A DNA stretch of 64,000 nucleotides from Roseibacillus persicicus (GTDB taxonomy: Bacteria > Verrucomicrobiota > Verrucomicrobiia > Verrucomicrobiales > Akkermansiaceae). Positions 46,773 to 56,049 of the stretch are shown here, piece after piece. The position numbers were made by a program, and so were the translations under genes. The notes under the pieces were generated by a model, which saw nothing but the letters and a program-made list of their open reading frames with translations, searched no databases and was not told the origin of the DNA. The stretch spans positions 124,001 to 188,000 of the forward strand of contig NZ_BMXI01000008.1 in NCBI RefSeq assembly GCF_014651675.1, written 5' to 3'. Numbering within the stretch: the first letter of the stretch is position 1; each line of letters opens with the position of its first letter.

Positions 46773-48689
46773 CTAAGAACGACGGCGGCGGATGAGTGCG
46801 AACATTCCCAATCCAGCCAGCAAAGATACCCCAGGCTCAGGAATAGCAACGACGGAGTAGACCAGGCTGCCCTCGCCGAAGTAGACCTTGTAGCCATCCC
46901 CCCGGTCCAATGCGTTGGCGGCACCAAAGTTTTGCAATCCAGTAGAATCAAGGGTGAATTCACCATCGATAAGGGTGTAGGTTCCTTCGCCATCGGTCAT
47001 CCAAGAGCTATTCACGAGGTCATCGAATCCAAAGTCAGCAAATGAGAGAGTCGCTGCGCTGCCGAGGGTCAAGACACCACCAAAGACGTCAAGCAAAGCG
47101 CCATCGTCAAAGAAGACATTCCCCAAGTCACCTGAGCCACCGAGGGCTGCTCCTCCTGCTATTGTGAAGGATGAACTTGAGTAGTCACCGTCAACAAAGA
47201 ATGTGCCGGTGCTGATTGTAGTGGAACCTGTATGGGAGCTTGTTCCGGTCACAGTCTGGATGCCTGAACCGGTATATTCGAAAGTTCCTTCTCCGCTGAC
47301 GACACCACTGTAGGTTCCTCCCCCAAGTGAGCCCACAGCGATTCTTGACGTACCCGCATCCAATACGATATTGCCAGAGAAAGTATTAGCATTGTTGGTA
47401 AGTCGATTGACTCCGGAATCCCCTTCGATGGTGAGTTGACCCGAACCAGATACCACACCGGTGATGATGAGGTCGGAATTCCAACCAGCTTTCAGGCGAC
47501 CACCGTTTGCAGAGACGAGCATGTCGTTGTCCAAAGTCGCTTCTTGTTCAAAGTTTTGGAGTTGACCGCGGCCGCCAGCAACATCGTTCAAAACAATTTC
47601 TCCTGTCCCTAATCCACCAGAGCGAGTATTCACGAATCCTTGGATCTCGGTGCCACCAGTATACGAGTTATTCGAAAGAATCCTTAAAAAACTGCTATCA
47701 TTGCTAACTAGAAGTGGTCCAGCTCCAGACACTTCGCCATTGAGCCTAATATTTCTATTACTCCAACCGACCTCGAATCCGCCGCCGCCATCGCCGATGA
47801 TTATGTCATTCTCTAATGTCACGTTATTATTATTGTTCTTAATAATAGCACCGTTTGTTAGGGTGATCGCGCCAGTTCCATAAGCGCTATTGTTGCTTGT
47901 TCGGAATCTTACGTTATCGAGTGTAACGCCACCCGAATGACCTGACCCGTCAGCTGTTATCGTTTTATCTGAAGTTATACTTGAGCCTACAATCGTCAAA
48001 GCGCCATTGCCAGTGTAGGTGCCGTTCATATTACCATTGAAGTTCAATGTGCCTCCCCCCGCATTAACAACGACATCATTATTCCAGTGATAGCCTACAT
48101 TATTATCCTCCACCGTGCCGTTATCTAAAGTAACGGTTCCAGACCCGAGGCCTGTGCTTCCTTTAAGGCTGGCTCTTGCGCCCCCAGTGACCGTTGTTCC
48201 ACCAGTCCTAGTACTCGCCCCAACATCAAAGTAAGCAATATTTCCACCAGTGATCGTCACATTGCCTGATCCGGAAAGGTTACTGGTCCCGCGAAACGAG
48301 ATACGCTGGTTCGATAGTGTGATGATAGAGTCGGCTGCAAATATCACATCGGTGTAAATATCGCCAGCACCACCGCCAGTGACGTCAATGCCACCGCCAC
48401 CAAGAGTCAGCGTATTGTCATCGCCAGCGTCGTTTAATTGAGCACCACCGGTAAAGTCGAGACCATGAACAGACCGATTTACATCCAACTCAATGCCACC
48501 GTTCCACTGGGCAATGTCCGTGGTGATATCATTGGCAGGAGCGGTCCCACCGACCCAGTTGGCGCCGTCGGTCCAGTTCGTGCCATCGCCAGCTCCATTC
48601 CAGACAATTTGGGCGGAAAGACCACCCGAAAGACTAACCATAGCCGAAGCTGCTAGCGGCATGCTCACTCGAATAAATTTGGGTTTCAT
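46773..48689 (-). CDS. Autotransporter-type beta-strand repeat protein with PEP-CTERM tail
   Basis: A 638-residue exported protein. The ATG at 48689 starts a signal peptide (FIRVSMPLAASAMVSLSGGL). The mature part is a long Gly/Asn/Thr-rich right-handed beta-helix of the autotransporter-associated beta-strand type, opening WNGAGDGTNWTDGANW and repeating patterns like SGSGNVTITGGN, GTGAITLTNGAIIKNN and NSYTGGTEI. No outer-membrane barrel follows; instead the protein ends IPEPGVSLLAGLGMFALI-RRRRS, a PEP-CTERM signal. It probably forms part of the cell surface or matrix. Its base composition looks AT-richer than the surroundings, as is common in such repeat genes. Confidence 0.88.
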   Translation of the reverse strand: MKPKFIRVSMPLAASAMVSLSGGLSAQIVWNGAGDGTNWTDGANWVGGTAPANDITTDIAQWNGGIELDVNRSVHGLDFTGGAQLNDAGDDNTLTLGGGGIDVTGGGAGDIYTDVIFAADSIITLSNQRISFRGTSNLSGSGNVTITGGNIAYFDVGASTRTGGTTVTGGARASLKGSTGLGSGTVTLDNGTVEDNNVGYHWNNDVVVNAGGGTLNFNGNMNGTYTGNGALTIVGSSITSDKTITADGSGHSGGVTLDNVRFRTSNNSAYGTGAITLTNGAIIKNNNNNVTLENDIIIGDGGGGFEVGWSNRNIRLNGEVSGAGPLLVSNDSSFLRILSNNSYTGGTEIQGFVNTRSGGLGTGEIVLNDVAGGRGQLQNFEQEATLDNDMLVSANGGRLKAGWNSDLIITGVVSGSGQLTIEGDSGVNRLTNNANTFSGNIVLDAGTSRIAVGSLGGGTYSGVVSGEGTFEYTGSGIQTVTGTSSHTGSTTISTGTFFVDGDYSSSSFTIAGGAALGGSGDLGNVFFDDGALLDVFGGVLTLGSAATLSFADFGFDDLVNSSWMTDGEGTYTLIDGEFTLDSTGLQNFGAANALDRGDGYKVYFGEGSLVYSVVAIPEPGVSLLAGLGMFALIRRRRS

Positions 48690-49144
48690 ATTAGGTTTTT
48701 TGGTTAACGAAGGAAGTCGAGCCACCAATTTGGAGGCAACGACTATTTCATCTCAGTCAGAAAAGTTACCTAGTGTCTTCTGTCGACCAAGCCTCATTTC
48801 AGCAAGACGCGGGATTGAGACTTGGTCTAGAACGCTCGTAAATTGTTTATAATTAGATTCCTATGAGGTAATTCTATCGGAAAGCGCGCCGCAAATTGCA
48901 AAATAGTCAGCGGTTTAGAGCAAAGATTTAAATTCAATTTTCCCGAAATTTTGTAGTGATGTCCCATGGTTCGTTAAAGCAGCAATGGTTGGCTGAGGGT
49001 CATTGCCAATGACAAGTGTCCGGCAATCAGCGGGGTCCAAGAATCTGGCTCAAAGAGTGGCGTTAACGTGTTGCAGGGAGTCCAGAGTCCTCGGCCCGGA
49101 GGTCGGGTTTCTCAGCTGCGACTGTATTCAACGCCAATACTTTA

Positions 49145-49190
49145 CGGAGTGAATAAAATGCCGGAGTGAATAAAAGGGGAATAAAATGCC
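49145..49190 (+). repeat. Short direct repeats upstream of the REP-associated transposase
   Basis: CGGAGTGAATAAAATGC at 49145 is repeated as CGGAGTGAATAAAA at 49162, and GAATAAAATGCC recurs at 49179, followed by TGACCCCTTCC. These repeats lie just before the transposase gene, in an otherwise empty 555-base stretch (48690-49244) where I see no gene. They may be the recognition sequences or remains of earlier copies of the element. Confidence 0.55.
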
Positions 49191-49244
49191 TGACCCCTTC
49201 CAAAGGAAATTGACGCGGAGGGCGAGATTTGGCAGTTTTTCGAA

Positions 49245-50363
49245 ATGAGACGACCCCGCGTCAAAGTTCCCCCCGGCCATGCCCAAGCCTATTATCATTG
49301 CGTTTCCCGAGTGGTGGGGCGGGAGTTTTTGCTGGGGGAGACGGAGAAGGAGCAGTTCGTTCGCTACATGCGTCTTTACGAAAAGCTCTACGGACTGCGC
49401 GTGATTTCCTATGCGGTGATGTCGAATCACTTTCACATTCTCGTGGAGGTGCCGCAGCGTCCGGATGACTCGGAATTACCCGATGATGCGGGCTTGGTGG
49501 CCCATGTTCGCAGTTGTCTGGGGGATGAGGCGGCCACCGAGTTGGAGTGGGAACTGTCCCATTATCGAGGCCAGGGCAATGACAAATCCGCCGAGGAATT
49601 GCGCGAAAAGTGGTTCAGCCGGATGTGGGATATCAGCCGCTATATGAAGGTTCTCAAGCAGCGCTTCACCCAATGGTTCAACGGCCGCCACAACCGCCGC
49701 GGCACTCTCTGGGAAGACCGCTTTCGCTCTGTTTTAGTGGAAGGAAAAGGGGCCGCCATCAAGACCATGGCTGCCTATATCGACCTCAATCCGGTGCGGG
49801 CGGGAATTTGCCAGGATTCCAAGGACTATCGCTGGTGCAGCTATGGCGAGGCCGTGGCGGGAGGCAAGCTGGCGCAAAAGGCCTTGCAGTGGCTGCAAAG
49901 TTTTCGCGTCGATAGCCTCGGAGGAGTCGAACGCTCTTCGAACTCAGATGTCACTGCTGTTTCGCCAGTTGTTTCTAACAAAGAAGCCCTCGAGAGATGG
50001 CGATGCTATTTGTTCGGGGTTCCCTTCTCTGAAAGAGCCCGCAATGAAGAGCTGCAAAAAGAGGGACTAGGCGGAAAAGCTCATGTCTTCCGGGCCCGAA
50101 TCTCGCGCGAGAGGGCTCTTGAAGTCATGAAGGAAGGAGGGCGGCTCAAGCAGAGTGACTATCTCCGCTGCCGAGTTCGTTACTTCAGCGACGGAGCCGC
50201 CTTGGGCACTAAATCCTTTATCGAAGAAGTCTTCCAATCCGCCCGGGAACACTTTTCGCCCAACCGCAAGGACGGTTCGCGCCCCCTAAAGGGGCTCGAG
50301 CTGGTCCCAAAGCCGCAACGAATCTATAACTTGAGACAACTCCAGAAGAACGTTGTGAGTTGA
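49245..50363 (+). CDS. REP-associated tyrosine transposase (Y1/IS200-like, RAYT)
   Basis: A 372-residue single-strand transposase relative. The HUH motif is NHFHILVEVP, preceded by YHCVSRVVGREFLLGETEKE near the N-terminus and followed by YMKVLKQRFTQWFNGRHNRR, GTLWEDRFRSVLVE and the family motif MAAYIDLNPVRAGI. RAYT proteins are single-copy domesticated transposases that mobilise REP palindromes rather than themselves. The extra C-terminal region with AHVFRARISRERALEV and YLRCRVRYFSDG is typical of the longer verrucomicrobial and planctomycete forms. The gene looks intact. Short repeats lie upstream at 49145-49190, and a small hairpin (AGACCT/AGGTCT, 50443-50460) downstream. Confidence 0.9.
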   Translation: MRRPRVKVPPGHAQAYYHCVSRVVGREFLLGETEKEQFVRYMRLYEKLYGLRVISYAVMSNHFHILVEVPQRPDDSELPDDAGLVAHVRSCLGDEAATELEWELSHYRGQGNDKSAEELREKWFSRMWDISRYMKVLKQRFTQWFNGRHNRRGTLWEDRFRSVLVEGKGAAIKTMAAYIDLNPVRAGICQDSKDYRWCSYGEAVAGGKLAQKALQWLQSFRVDSLGGVERSSNSDVTAVSPVVSNKEALERWRCYLFGVPFSERARNEELQKEGLGGKAHVFRARISRERALEVMKEGGRLKQSDYLRCRVRYFSDGAALGTKSFIEEVFQSAREHFSPNRKDGSRPLKGLELVPKPQRIYNLRQLQKNVVS

Positions 50364-50484
50364 AGCCGGTAGGAAAAACTTGAATCGAAAAGTCGCAGAA
50401 CCTTTCTTCTGCTCTGCATTTTCGCTCGGAGTCGGATTTCAGAGACCTGCAAAGAGGTCTACGTAGACAGGAGACCGTCTTCAT

Positions 50485-51201
50485 CTAAGCACGTTGAGCA
50501 GAGGAGCGTAGTTGAATGTCGCCGATGTTGACGTGGTCGGGGGCGCTGAGGATGGTGAGTGCGGCTTGGGCGATGTCTTCGGGTTGGAGCATGGGCATGG
50601 TTTCGCGCATGTCCGCCAGCTTTTCGGAACGGCCTTCGAAATAGGTGTCCAGGATCGGGGTGTCGACATATCCGGGCGAGACCATGGCCACTTGATGGGG
50701 GGAACCATCGCCCGCGAATTCACAGCGCAGGGACTCGGTGATGGCCCGGACCGCGAACTTGGTGGGGGAATAGAATCCTCCCGTGGGCGGAACCCGATGG
50801 CCGCTCATGCTGGAGATATTGACGATGCGACCGCCGCTTGCGGGGAAGAGCTTGAGGGCTTCTTGGGTGGCCACCACGAGCCCGTGCACGTTGACTTGCC
50901 ACATCTCGGCAAAGCGGGCGGGGTCGCCGTCGGTCACTCTTTCCAACCAAGCCAAGCCCGCGTTGTTGACGATGGCATCCAATCCGCCGGCCGCTTGTTC
51001 GATGATCTCGAAGGCGTGGCCAATTCGATCAGGGTTGCGCAGGTCGCAGGAGATGGGGGTGGCGCCTGTTGGAATCTTGCCAATCTTGCGGCACATGCCG
51101 AAGACCTCCGCTCCTTCAGCGACGAGGGCCTGCGTAATGGCGGCTCCAATTCCGCTGGAAGCTCCCGTGACTGCGATGCGTTTCCCTGATAGCTTGCTCA
51201 T
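50485..51201 (-). CDS. SDR-family oxidoreductase
   Basis: A 238-residue short-chain dehydrogenase/reductase. The ATG at 51201 starts MSKLSGKRIAVTGASSGIGA with the TGxxxGxG NAD(P) site; NNAGLAW, the catalytic Ser in IVNISSMSGH and YSPTK (Tyr and Lys) follow, then SPGYVDTPI. The family is classical SDR with a complete catalytic triad. The substrate cannot be read; relatives are often annotated as NADP-dependent 3-hydroxy acid dehydrogenases of the YdfG type. It lies 56 bases downstream of the spermidine-synthase-like gene on the same strand, so they may be co-transcribed. Confidence 0.9.
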   Translation of the reverse strand: MSKLSGKRIAVTGASSGIGAAITQALVAEGAEVFGMCRKIGKIPTGATPISCDLRNPDRIGHAFEIIEQAAGGLDAIVNNAGLAWLERVTDGDPARFAEMWQVNVHGLVVATQEALKLFPASGGRIVNISSMSGHRVPPTGGFYSPTKFAVRAITESLRCEFAGDGSPHQVAMVSPGYVDTPILDTYFEGRSEKLADMRETMPMLQPEDIAQAALTILSAPDHVNIGDIQLRSSAQRA

Positions 51202-51257
51202 AGTGATGGGGCCGAATTGAAACCCTTCGCCCTTCAATTGCAATCGCGAAGAACTCT

Positions 51258-51941
51258 TCAGCGTCTCACCGCCAGATAGATCGCATGCTCTTTGCGCTTG
51301 GCGCGTTCGTGCTTGGCGACGGGATATTCTTCCACCCAGAACTTGGCTTTCTTGAGGGAACGAAAGAGCCGGGGATCTTTCTCCACTGCCCAAAAGGCAA
51401 TGCGGCCATTGGGTGCAAGCGCTTGTTTGAGCAAGGAAAGACCCTTGCTCTGATAGAGTTGCGAGTTCTGCGGCTGCAGTAGGGAAGAGGGGCCGTCATC
51501 GACATCCAGGAGAATGGCATCGTAGGGCGGAATGTCGCCATTGGCAGCCTTGCGAATGCAGTGAAAGACGTCGTCGATGGTGACCACGGTGCGCGGGTCG
51601 TTGAGGATGTCGTCGTTGTAGCCCTTGAGGAGCTCACGGTTCCAGCGGGCGACCTCGGGCAAGAGTTCCGCGACCTCGCAGCGGGAATCCGGGCCCGTGA
51701 GTTCCAGTGCCCGGCGCAGGCTGAAGCCTAGCCCCAAGCCACCCACCAGGATGCGGGCCTCCTTGCGGGGACCGGAGAAGTCGCAGCCGATGTCCGCCAA
51801 CATGCGCTCGGAGTAGGTCATCTTGGTGCTCATGACCTGCCGATCGTTCATGTAGAGGTAGTAGTCCCCGTCGTGCTCGATGAGACGAAAGTGCGCGCCA
51901 TCGGGAGCGTGGGTTTCGGCGACATTGGTGGTGGGCTTCAT
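51258..51941 (-). CDS. Spermidine-synthase-like protein
   Basis: A 227-residue protein with the aminopropyltransferase Rossmann fold: MTYSERMLADIGCDF, then ARILVGGLGLGFSLRRAL for nucleotide binding, CEVAELLPEVARWN, and YDAILLDVDDGPSSLL with the catalytic-type aspartates. True spermidine synthases are near 280 residues and have a GGG(D/E)G motif; here it is GGLGLG without the acidic residue, so the enzyme may act on another substrate or be a methyltransferase-like relative. It sits between the Lgt-like and SDR genes on the same strand. Confidence 0.82.
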   Translation of the reverse strand: MKPTTNVAETHAPDGAHFRLIEHDGDYYLYMNDRQVMSTKMTYSERMLADIGCDFSGPRKEARILVGGLGLGFSLRRALELTGPDSRCEVAELLPEVARWNRELLKGYNDDILNDPRTVVTIDDVFHCIRKAANGDIPPYDAILLDVDDGPSSLLQPQNSQLYQSKGLSLLKQALAPNGRIAFWAVEKDPRLFRSLKKAKFWVEEYPVAKHERAKRKEHAIYLAVRR

Positions 51942-52001
51942 AAAAGGAAAAGAAGGCCATAACAGACCGCCGCAGGTCGGGCAAGGAAGGTCCCGCTGGC
52001 A

Positions 52002-52691
52002 CTAGGCGAACTCGCTCGGGGGATTGCGTTGGCGACGGCGGAAGGCCACCAGTCCGGTGATGGCGAGGGCGAGCGCGAAGAGCTGGTAGCCCGACAACCC
52101 CAGAAAGGGCTTGGGCGTGGCGCGGAGAAACTCATGGCCGAACCGGAAGAGTCCGTAGGAGATGAGATAGAGGTGAAAGTGCTGCCCGCGCAGGAAGCCA
52201 AAGCGACGGAAGTTGAAAAAGGTGAGAAAGATGAGGAGGTTGAAGGCGATCTCGACCTCGACGGAGGGCCAGTGATCGAGGGGTCCGATTTCGCAGGCGA
52301 TTCCTTTGCAACAACCATGTGACAGACAGCCCAAGCGCCCCACGATGATGGCCAGCGGAACCACGGCCGCGAAACCGTCGCCGGTCGCCTTGCGATAGCC
52401 CGCCAACTTCTTGGCCATCTCCACTCCGATGAAGCCACCGAGCAAAGCACCGGTCACCGACTTGCCGGTCAACCAATGCAACAGGCGATTGTCTGAAGCA
52501 GCCACCAACCATCCTTCGGAAAGCAGATAGGCCAGCTTGGCCCCAATGAAGGCACAGGCCAGAGCGGCCCCGTAGATGAGGGGAATCATCGGATCGGATT
52601 TGCCCCGACGGATCCAATAAATGGCCGAACCGACAATGCCGATGAGCAGAGTGAGCGAGTAGAGGGAAGCTGGATTTGAGAACAGGTCCAC
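52002..52691 (-). CDS. Lgt-like prolipoprotein diacylglyceryl transferase family protein
   Basis: A 229-residue integral membrane protein with about six spans. It carries VVPLAIIVGRLGCLSHGCCK, which matches the Lgt-type GRxGNFxNGE region in position but differs in sequence, and GLFRFGHEFLRA, matching the Lgt end motif. Lgt transfers a diacylglyceryl group to lipobox cysteines. The Gly-Cys-rich GRLGCLSHGCCKG form is typical of Lgt-family paralogues annotated as diacylglyceryl transferases in this phylum; whether it is the housekeeping enzyme is unclear. The 197 bases before it hold no supported gene. Confidence 0.8.
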   Translation of the reverse strand: MDLFSNPASLYSLTLLIGIVGSAIYWIRRGKSDPMIPLIYGAALACAFIGAKLAYLLSEGWLVAASDNRLLHWLTGKSVTGALLGGFIGVEMAKKLAGYRKATGDGFAAVVPLAIIVGRLGCLSHGCCKGIACEIGPLDHWPSVEVEIAFNLLIFLTFFNFRRFGFLRGQHFHLYLISYGLFRFGHEFLRATPKPFLGLSGYQLFALALAITGLVAFRRRQRNPPSEFA

Positions 52692-52888
52692 TGCTTGATT
52701 AGATGATTGAGAAAAGCGAAGAGAAAATCACCGCCAAGGGCAGATAGAGCAGAGGTGAAGCGAGGCCACCTTTGCAATAAGGATGGAAACGCAGCCCGTC
52801 GATGTGACGGAAACGGGAAAGGGGACCAGCCAGAGGAGGACTCGAAAGATGGGGAGTGGAAGAGGAGTGCTCTGCCTGGGAAATGATT

Positions 52889-53440
52889 TCATGGCTCAAC
52901 AACCTCTTCGTTGGGAACAGGTCTGGAAATCGGTTCTCCTGCAGGTTGGAAATCTCGCGGTGTTCCGAGGAATTCGTTCTCTACCTCCTCTCGCTCAAGG
53001 TGCTCCTCCAATTCTTGCTTTGCCTCTTCGAGCGCGAAGGGATCGATGGCATTTTCTCTCGCCAGTCGTTCTTGTTCTTCGACCCAACTGTCCGGAGCTC
53101 TATGGCCCCAATTGCCACCTAAACTGGCCAGGCATCCGAAGAAGAAAATGGCGAAGCAAATCGCGGCCTGCGCAAGAGGATAACCGATGAGGCAGAGCAC
53201 CAGTCCTCCTCCTCGAAACCTTTTTGAAAGAACGACTCCAAAAACGATCCAACCGATCAAAATAGCTAAAACGGTGAGAGATGGAGCGATGTTCATGAAA
53301 TCAAATTCGATTTCGGAAAAGGCCATAATGGTGAAAATGCCGATTAGGCCGATGGGTCCCAGAATGGTCAGCCAGAGCAGCGTCGCATTGAGCTTGGGCG
53401 GTGGTGAGGGGACGCTGGGGGGAGTGGGTTGTTCGTTCAC
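52889..53440 (-). CDS. Membrane protein with Pro-rich N-terminus and acidic C-terminal tail
   Basis: A 183-residue protein of unknown family. A proline-rich start (PTPPSVPSPPPK) is followed by three or four hydrophobic spans (LLWLTILGPIGLIGIFTIMA, LTVLAILIGWIVFGVVL, YPLAQAAICFAIFFFGCLA) and a charged coiled tail beginning EEAKQELEEHLEREEVENE. The Pro-rich start and the last span (LCLIGYPLAQAAICFAIFF) recall the three tandem small membrane proteins at 57.4-58.6 kb, so it may be a distant member of the same group. Its function is unknown. Confidence 0.7.
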   Translation of the reverse strand: MNEQPTPPSVPSPPPKLNATLLWLTILGPIGLIGIFTIMAFSEIEFDFMNIAPSLTVLAILIGWIVFGVVLSKRFRGGGLVLCLIGYPLAQAAICFAIFFFGCLASLGGNWGHRAPDSWVEEQERLARENAIDPFALEEAKQELEEHLEREEVENEFLGTPRDFQPAGEPISRPVPNEEVVEP

Positions 53441-53649
53441 AGGGAGAGGACGATAGGGAAAAACTCGGAAAAGGCGAGTAGGAGAATGCCGTCCGGGAGA
53501 GAGCTAACAGACGGGATGGTCCGGGCCTTGGCTCCACCAACGAGGTGGCGGCCACGGGTCTTCCGCGTGGGTGAACGGGCCTGCGATCGCCACCTTGTCA
53601 CTTTAACCTTCTTGAGGTTTCACTAGGGAAAATATAGATCTTGGTTTGT

Positions 53650-55983
53650 ATGAGAACCCTCTTCTTTGTTCTGTTGGTTTTAGGCTGGAGCCACGGGGCG
53701 GAACACCCTCTTTCGCATTGGACCGCTCGTGGTCCGCTGCCGACCTACCAGACTCTTGAGCACTTGGCGGAAGGGGAAGGGATGCTGGTGGCCCTCTTTG
53801 GAGACCCGAACGGACAAGGGTTGGTGAGTGACGATGGTGAGACCTTTCAGCTTGAAGACCTTGGGTTACCAGAAGGCGTGTTCGCCACCCAGCTCGTCCA
53901 CCGGCCAGGGCTTTGGGTTGCACTCGCTTCGGGACAGCTTTGGACCAAAGTTTCCTGGACCGACGAGTGGGAAGGCCACGAGATGCCGGTGCCTCTGGAG
54001 CAGCTCATCTGGGAGGGCGGCTTCTTTTGGGCTTGGAGTGCGGGGGCCTACTCCAATGACGGCATCAGTGGGCGCCAGTGGGTCAATGCGCAGCTCTTCC
54101 GATCGGCAGATGCCCAAGTGTGGACGGAGAGCCCCATCGGGGACCAAGAGAATTTCCTCACCATTTCCCAACTGATCGAAAAAGACGGACTCTATATGTT
54201 AGCCAATGGCGCCTCCAACGGCACCGCTGGCTTGTGGAGCTCGTCCGATGGCGAAAACTGGTCGGCGGTCCCCTCCGTCCCCGCCGGTCAGACGGCCCTC
54301 GCGGTTGGCGAGACCGGGTGGGTCGCCAGCGGTTCCAATGGTCGTCTGTCCCTGTCCCCGGATGGGCTGCAATGGACCAGCGAGCAGTTTCCCTATGTGG
54401 TCTACTACCTGACAAGCGGGCAGCTCGGGAGCGTGCAGCCGGTCTATTCTTCACCCCGCGATCTCACGTGGCACGACGGCCAGTTCTATGCCCTGGCGGA
54501 AGGATACGGCGGGGCCCCCATCCTGGTGAGCTCCGCGAGCGGGGTGACTTGGGAGGTCAGCAGCGGATTGGCCGGCGATTCGTCTTCCGACTTTTCGCGG
54601 GCGAAAGCCACTCACCTCACGTCGGCAAACGGTCAGCTCTACATTTTGGGGGAAAATGGAAATCTGTGGAAGGGGGCCAATTGGGAAACGGAGCGCGAAC
54701 AGCTCCTGCCCCAACAAGCGTGGAACTGGACGACGATCGCTGCCAGGGATGACCGTCTTGTCATTGCCGGGGAAGGAGGGCACCTCCTCTGGAGTGATGA
54801 TGCGGTCACCTTCTCTCCGGTGCAATTACCCGAACCAGCCGACGTGGCCCGGGTGATTCATGCTCCCGAATTGAATCTTTTTCTCGCGGTTGGAGGAACG
54901 GAGGCTGAGGCCAAGTGCTGGCTCTCCAGCGACGGAATCACCTGGACCGCAACGGCCCCTGTCCATTTTTCGAACAGCTCCCTCAAGGGTGCGGTCTGGG
55001 ATGGGCAATATTTTTGGGCCTGTGGCCAGGCGGGAGCCTTGGCCCGCTCGAGCGATGGCGTTGCTTGGACTCCCATCTCGCTGGGCACTGCTGTGGACCT
55101 AACTTCTGTGAACTACGGGGGAGGGACTTATCTCATAACGGCAAGCGAGGGCTTGATTTTTTATTCCACAGACGGGCTCAGTTGGGACTCCGTTCAACTG
55201 GGACCCGAGACCGTTACCTATCAGAACGCTAGTTTCGGCAACGGCCTCTGGCTCGTCCCTGATTCCTATCAGGCTCATTTCACCGAAGACTTTGAAGTGT
55301 GGTGGAAACGGGATGCCCAGGCGGTGGATTCCGATATTCTCTTTGCCTTCGGGACCTTCATCGCCTGTGACCAACGCTATCTCTCCAGTTCGCCCGATGG
55401 CTCCGCGTGGGACATTCACTACGAGGGGCTCTTTGGCGCTGACTTTCCCTACCCCGCACAGGGCGGGTTCAAGCATGGGGCGCGCTTTCAGGATCGGGTC
55501 GTCTTTGTCGGAGATGGAGGGCTCATTGGGGTGAGCGCCGCTTGGCGCGATTTCTTCGCGGAATGGCAGGCAGAACAGTTTTCACCTGCTCAACTCGCCG
55601 ATGAAGCCATCTCCGGACCACTGGCCGATCCTGATGGTGATGGCTGGGCCAATGCCTTCGAATACCGTTTCGATCTCAACCCCTTACTCAGAGAGGCTGT
55701 CGGCGAGGCCTCTCTTCTGCATCACTGGGTTGATAATGTGAGGTTCGATTGGGTTGGTTACACGGGTTTGCAAGGTCAGTATACCTTCCCGTGGTCCCTC
55801 GACCGTCCCGGGGCGATCTGTTGGGTAGAACGATTTGAAAGCGAGCGAGGTTGGGTCCGCGATGGCCTGGAACCTGACTTTCCTTCTTCTTCCCAAGGAC
55901 GGTATCGCAAGTCGGTGCGGGTGAAGATCGAAGGAAGTGATCCCGTGCTGCTTCGTCTCCGTACTGAAGTGGTTCGCCCGTGA
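53650..55983 (+). CDS. Secreted BNR/propeller-like protein
   Basis: A 777-residue exported protein. The ATG at 53650 starts a signal peptide (MRTLFFVLLVLGWSHGAE). The mature part is built from repeats of about 45 residues in which an S-x-D-G-x-x-W element recurs (VSDDGETFQ, SSSDGENWSAVP, LSPDGLQWTSE, LSSDGITWTA, RSSDGVAWTPI, YSTDGLSWDSV), the Asp-box pattern of sialidase-type beta-propellers. Near residue 655 an EF-hand-like DPDGDGWANAFEYRFDLNPL dockerin-like segment appears, a common C-terminal feature in this phylum. No catalytic sialidase residues were recognised, so it is probably a binding or structural protein. Confidence 0.8.
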   Translation: MRTLFFVLLVLGWSHGAEHPLSHWTARGPLPTYQTLEHLAEGEGMLVALFGDPNGQGLVSDDGETFQLEDLGLPEGVFATQLVHRPGLWVALASGQLWTKVSWTDEWEGHEMPVPLEQLIWEGGFFWAWSAGAYSNDGISGRQWVNAQLFRSADAQVWTESPIGDQENFLTISQLIEKDGLYMLANGASNGTAGLWSSSDGENWSAVPSVPAGQTALAVGETGWVASGSNGRLSLSPDGLQWTSEQFPYVVYYLTSGQLGSVQPVYSSPRDLTWHDGQFYALAEGYGGAPILVSSASGVTWEVSSGLAGDSSSDFSRAKATHLTSANGQLYILGENGNLWKGANWETEREQLLPQQAWNWTTIAARDDRLVIAGEGGHLLWSDDAVTFSPVQLPEPADVARVIHAPELNLFLAVGGTEAEAKCWLSSDGITWTATAPVHFSNSSLKGAVWDGQYFWACGQAGALARSSDGVAWTPISLGTAVDLTSVNYGGGTYLITASEGLIFYSTDGLSWDSVQLGPETVTYQNASFGNGLWLVPDSYQAHFTEDFEVWWKRDAQAVDSDILFAFGTFIACDQRYLSSSPDGSAWDIHYEGLFGADFPYPAQGGFKHGARFQDRVVFVGDGGLIGVSAAWRDFFAEWQAEQFSPAQLADEAISGPLADPDGDGWANAFEYRFDLNPLLREAVGEASLLHHWVDNVRFDWVGYTGLQGQYTFPWSLDRPGAICWVERFESERGWVRDGLEPDFPSSSQGRYRKSVRVKIEGSDPVLLRLRTEVVRP

Positions 55984-56049
55984 GATTTTATTGTGGGTGG
56001 TCTCTTCGCAAGTCGCGAAGCGGGGGTAGCTCGGCTGGAAAATTCCGCC

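Noticed and set aside
52699-52902. 67-codon minus-strand frame between the membrane-protein gene and the Lgt-like gene
   Set aside because: It has a hydrophobic end, but overlaps the upstream gene, has no recognisable pattern and competes with another open frame; not enough support for a gene.
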